Source of the DNA: Hydrogenophaga sp. IBVHS1
Lineage (GTDB): Bacteria > Pseudomonadota > Gammaproteobacteria > Burkholderiales > Burkholderiaceae_C
DNA length: 64,000 nucleotides
Direction of reading: 5' to 3'
Assembly: GCF_002127265.1 (NCBI RefSeq)
Contig: NZ_NFUU01000002.1
Coordinates: 186,001 to 250,000, forward strand
The position numbers were made by a program, and so were the translations under genes. Below the pieces are notes generated by a model. It had not been told where the DNA came from. It made no database searches and was given only the letters and a program-made list of their open reading frames with translations. Shown here piece after piece: positions 61,400-64,000 of the stretch (position 1 is its first letter; each line of letters opens with the position of its first letter).

Positions 61400-64000
61400 A
61401 TGTCCATCTCCCGCCCCTTCATCCTGCGGCCGGTCGCCACCTCGCTGTTGATGCTGGCGATGCTGATTGCGGGCTTGCTGGCGTGGCGGCAGTTGCCGGT
61501 GTCGGCTTTGCCGCAGGTGGACTACCCCGTCATTCAGGTGTTCACCTTCCAGCCCGGCGCCAGCCCGGACGTGACCGCGCGCACCGTCACCGCGCCGCTG
61601 GAGCGGCGGCTGGGGCAGATTCCGGGGCTGGTGCAGATGTCGTCCACCAGCTCGGGCGGGGCTTCGGTGATCACCATGAAGTTCGCGCTGGAGGTGAACC
61701 TGGGTGTGGCCGAGCAGGATGTGCAGGCCGCGCTGCAAAGCGCCAACAGCCTGCTGCCCTCCGACCTGCCCGCGCCGCCGATCTACCGCAAGGTGAACCC
61801 GGCGGACTCGCCCATCCTCACGCTGGCCATCGGCTCTGAAACGCTGCCGCTGCCGCGCGTGGTGGATCTGGTGGACACGCGCATGGCGGGCCAGCTCTCG
61901 CGCCTGCAGGGCGTGGGGCTGGTGAGCCTGGCGGGCGGGCAGCGCCCGGCCATTCGCGTGCAGGCCAACAGCCGCGCGCTCGCCGCCAACGGGCTCACGC
62001 TGGAAGAACTGCGCACAGCCATTGCCGCCGCGAACAACAACCAGCCCAAAGGCAGTTTTGACGGCGCGCTGCGCAGCACCATGCTGGACGCCAACGACCA
62101 GCTGCGCTCCGCCGCCGAATACCAGCGGCTCATCGTGGCCTGGCGCAATGGCGCGCCCCTGCGCCTGGCCGATGTGGCGCAGGTGGAAGAGGGCGCGGAA
62201 GACCGGTTCCTCGCCGCCTGGGCCGGCATGGCCTGCGCCGAAGGGCAGACCGAGGGCTGTGGCCTCGCGCCGGCGGTGCTGCTGAACATTCAGCGCCAGC
62301 CGGGCGCCAACGTGATCGCCGTGGCCGACCAGGTGCGCACGCTGCTGCCGCAGCTCACGGCCACGCTGCCGGCCACGGTGAAGGTGCAGGTGGTGTCGGA
62401 CCGCACCGAGAGCATCCGCGCTTCGGTGCGAGACGTGCAGAAAGAGCTGCTGTTCGCCATTGCGCTGGTGGTGCTGGTCACCTTCGTGTTTCTGCGCACG
62501 CTGCCGGCCACGCTCATTCCCAGCGTGGCGGTGCCGCTCTCGCTCATCGGCACCTTCGCGGCCATGTATTTGCTGGGGTATTCGCTGAACAACCTGAGCC
62601 TGATGGCGCTGACCATCGCCACCGGTTTCGTGGTGGACGACGCCATCGTCATGCTGGAAAACATTGCCCGCCACCGCGAGGAAGGCGCCGCGCCGATGGA
62701 GGCCGCGCTCAAGGGCGCGAGCGAGATCGGCTTCACGCTCATCTCGCTCACGGTCTCGCTGGTGGCGGTGCTGATTCCGCTGCTGTTCATGGCCGACGTG
62801 GTGGGCCGCCTGTTCCACGAATTCGCGGTCACGCTGGCGGTGGCCATCGGCATCTCGCTGGTGGTGTCGCTCACGCTCACGCCCATGATGGCCGCGCGCA
62901 TGCTGCCCCGGCCGGCCACGCACGGCGCGCAGCGCGATTGGTTGAGCGGCACCATCGAGCGCTACGGCCGCGGGCTCAACTGGGTGCTGGCGCGCCAGCC
63001 GCTGGCGCTGCTGGTACTCGCCGCCACGCTGCTGCTGACCGCACTGCTCTATATATATGTACCGAAGGGATTTTTCCCGGTGCAGGACGCGGGCGCCATC
63101 CAGGTGGTGACCGAAGCGCCGCAGAGCGTGTCGTTCGGCGCCATGGCCGAAAGACAGCAGGCGCTGGCCGAAGCGTTGCTGAAAGAGGCGCCGGTGCACA
63201 GCGTGTCGTCGTTCATTGGTGTGGACGGCAGCAACGCCACGCTCAACAGCGGGCGCATGCTGCTCACGCTGGCGCCGCACGCCAACCGCTCGGTGTCGGC
63301 CAGCGAGCTCATTGAACGCCTGCGCGAACGCGCGCGCGGCATCTCGGGCATTCAGGCCTGGTTCCAGCCGGTGCAGGAGCTGGGCATGGAAGACCGCATC
63401 AGCCGCACGCAATACCAGTTCACGCTCAGCTCGCCCGACCGCAACGTGCTGGCCGAATGGACCGGCCGCATGCAGCAGGCGCTGGCTGAGCGTCCCGAGC
63501 TCGCCGACGTGGCGAGCAACCTGCAGCGCGAAGGCCTGCAGGCGTTTCTGGAGATCGACCGCGACGCCGCCGCGCGCCTGGGCCTGCGCATGAGCGACAT
63601 TGCCTCGGCCTTGCAGAGCGCCTTTGGCCAGCGGCAGGTGAGCACGCTGTTCACGCACGCCAGCCAGTACCGCGTGGTGCTGGAAACGGACGACGCGAAG
63701 CAGGGCGGGCTGCAGGCATTGGAGGGCGTGTTCGTGAAGCCCGCCACCGGTGGCGCCACGGCGGTGCCGGTGCCGCTTTCGGCTGTGGCGCGCGCGGTGG
63801 AGCGGCGCGCGCCGCTGGCCATCGACCACCAAGGCCAGTTCCCGGCCGTCACGCTGTCGTTCAACCTTGCGCCCGGCCATTCGCTGGGCGAAGCGGTGGC
63901 GGCCATTGAAGAAGTGCAGGCGCAGGTGGCGCTGCCGGCGTCGGTGGAGCTGGCCTTTCAGGGCGCGGCGGAGGGCTTCCGCAACTCGCTGGCCAACACG
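61400..64000 (+). CDS. RND efflux inner-membrane pump (partial, runs off the window)
   Basis: This is the first 867 codons of a resistance-nodulation-division permease of the MdtB/MdtC type. It opens MSISRPFILRPVATSLLMLA and contains PQVDYPVIQVFTFQPGASPD and the membrane motif TIATGFVVDDAIVMLENIAR, which holds the proton-relay aspartates. A large periplasmic loop follows. The frame is open to the window end, so the C-terminus is missing. It starts 45 bp after the adaptor gene, from which it is separated only by the repeat, so both probably form one operon. Confidence 0.9.
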   Translation, partial: MSISRPFILRPVATSLLMLAMLIAGLLAWRQLPVSALPQVDYPVIQVFTFQPGASPDVTARTVTAPLERRLGQIPGLVQMSSTSSGGASVITMKFALEVNLGVAEQDVQAALQSANSLLPSDLPAPPIYRKVNPADSPILTLAIGSETLPLPRVVDLVDTRMAGQLSRLQGVGLVSLAGGQRPAIRVQANSRALAANGLTLEELRTAIAAANNNQPKGSFDGALRSTMLDANDQLRSAAEYQRLIVAWRNGAPLRLADVAQVEEGAEDRFLAAWAGMACAEGQTEGCGLAPAVLLNIQRQPGANVIAVADQVRTLLPQLTATLPATVKVQVVSDRTESIRASVRDVQKELLFAIALVVLVTFVFLRTLPATLIPSVAVPLSLIGTFAAMYLLGYSLNNLSLMALTIATGFVVDDAIVMLENIARHREEGAAPMEAALKGASEIGFTLISLTVSLVAVLIPLLFMADVVGRLFHEFAVTLAVAIGISLVVSLTLTPMMAARMLPRPATHGAQRDWLSGTIERYGRGLNWVLARQPLALLVLAATLLLTALLYIYVPKGFFPVQDAGAIQVVTEAPQSVSFGAMAERQQALAEALLKEAPVHSVSSFIGVDGSNATLNSGRMLLTLAPHANRSVSASELIERLRERARGISGIQAWFQPVQELGMEDRISRTQYQFTLSSPDRNVLAEWTGRMQQALAERPELADVASNLQREGLQAFLEIDRDAAARLGLRMSDIASALQSAFGQRQVSTLFTHASQYRVVLETDDAKQGGLQALEGVFVKPATGGATAVPVPLSAVARAVERRAPLAIDHQGQFPAVTLSFNLAPGHSLGEAVAAIEEVQAQVALPASVELAFQGAAEGFRNSLANT

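Noticed and set aside
60119-63880. A 1253-codon open frame on the minus strand across the efflux genes
   Set aside because: It is antisense to two clear RND efflux genes, is rich in His, Arg and Gln as expected from reading GC-rich genes backwards, and matches no family.

Overview
This 64 kb window is GC-rich, densely coded bacterial chromosome. It most likely comes from a betaproteobacterium of the Burkholderiales, family Comamonadaceae (Hydrogenophaga-like). That placement is inference from three things: a Bug-type tripartite tricarboxylate receptor, the mix of catabolic gene families, and three kinds of short GC-rich repeats typical of that group (at 44040, 49700 and 61357). I found no rRNA gene, tRNA gene, CRISPR array or intact insertion sequence.

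Layout. 0-5 kb: the 3' end of a chromate transporter gene with a rhodanese gene, a DUF6622 membrane protein, and a DUF4331 / lipoprotein / DUF4198 exported trio. 5.1-13.2 kb: a branched-chain-amino-acid-type ABC importer (receptor, LivG, LivF, LivH, LivM) interrupted by an antisense AraC-type regulator. It is followed by a PEP-hydrolase-family TIM barrel, an SRPBCC protein and a Tm-1-like UPF0261 protein, which are the two halves of the plant Tm-1 protein encoded separately. 13.2-15.4 kb: a TPR methyltransferase, a HepT/MntA toxin-antitoxin pair and a cupin. 15.4-22.2 kb: an ECF42 sigma factor with DGPF (YciI), VOC and SRPBCC proteins, then a flavin monooxygenase, an AI-2E family permease and another DGPF protein. 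22.1-24.2 kb: a DUF3237 protein, a Bug receptor and a MarR regulator.

24.2-39.4 kb is a nitrogen-scavenging island in three operons. The first (minus strand) holds a BMP-type receptor, a double ABC ATPase, two permeases, AtzG-, AtzE- and AtzH-like proteins, a biuret-hydrolase-like cysteine hydrolase and a GntR/FCD regulator. The second (plus strand) holds a RutB-like hydrolase, an amidase and a TetR regulator. The third (minus strand) holds allophanate hydrolase and a nitrate/sulfonate/taurine-type ABC importer. Together they look able to import a ureido or biuret-like compound and break it down through allophanate to ammonia and CO2. A perfect 6-4-6 palindrome lies just upstream of the allophanate hydrolase gene.

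39.5-50.5 kb: a glycosyltransferase and a phosphodiesterase, then an operon resembling the acyclic terpene utilisation (atu) genes: TetR, SDR, geranyl-CoA-carboxylase-like beta and alpha subunits, two acyl-CoA dehydrogenases, a hydratase and a thioesterase. Two of its reading frames contain in-frame copies of dispersed GC-rich repeats. 50.5-60.1 kb: a secreted protein, an SOS-response-associated peptidase and an HNH nuclease, then a less GC-rich island. The island has a structured RNA-like leader, a small unknown gene, and a four-gene restriction-type cassette: C5-cytosine methyltransferase, MORC/MutL-like GHKL ATPase, Z1-domain ATPase and PD-(D/E)XK DUF4420 protein. This is the most notable candidate defence system in the window. 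60.1-64 kb: an RND efflux adaptor and the start of its inner-membrane pump, cut by the window end.
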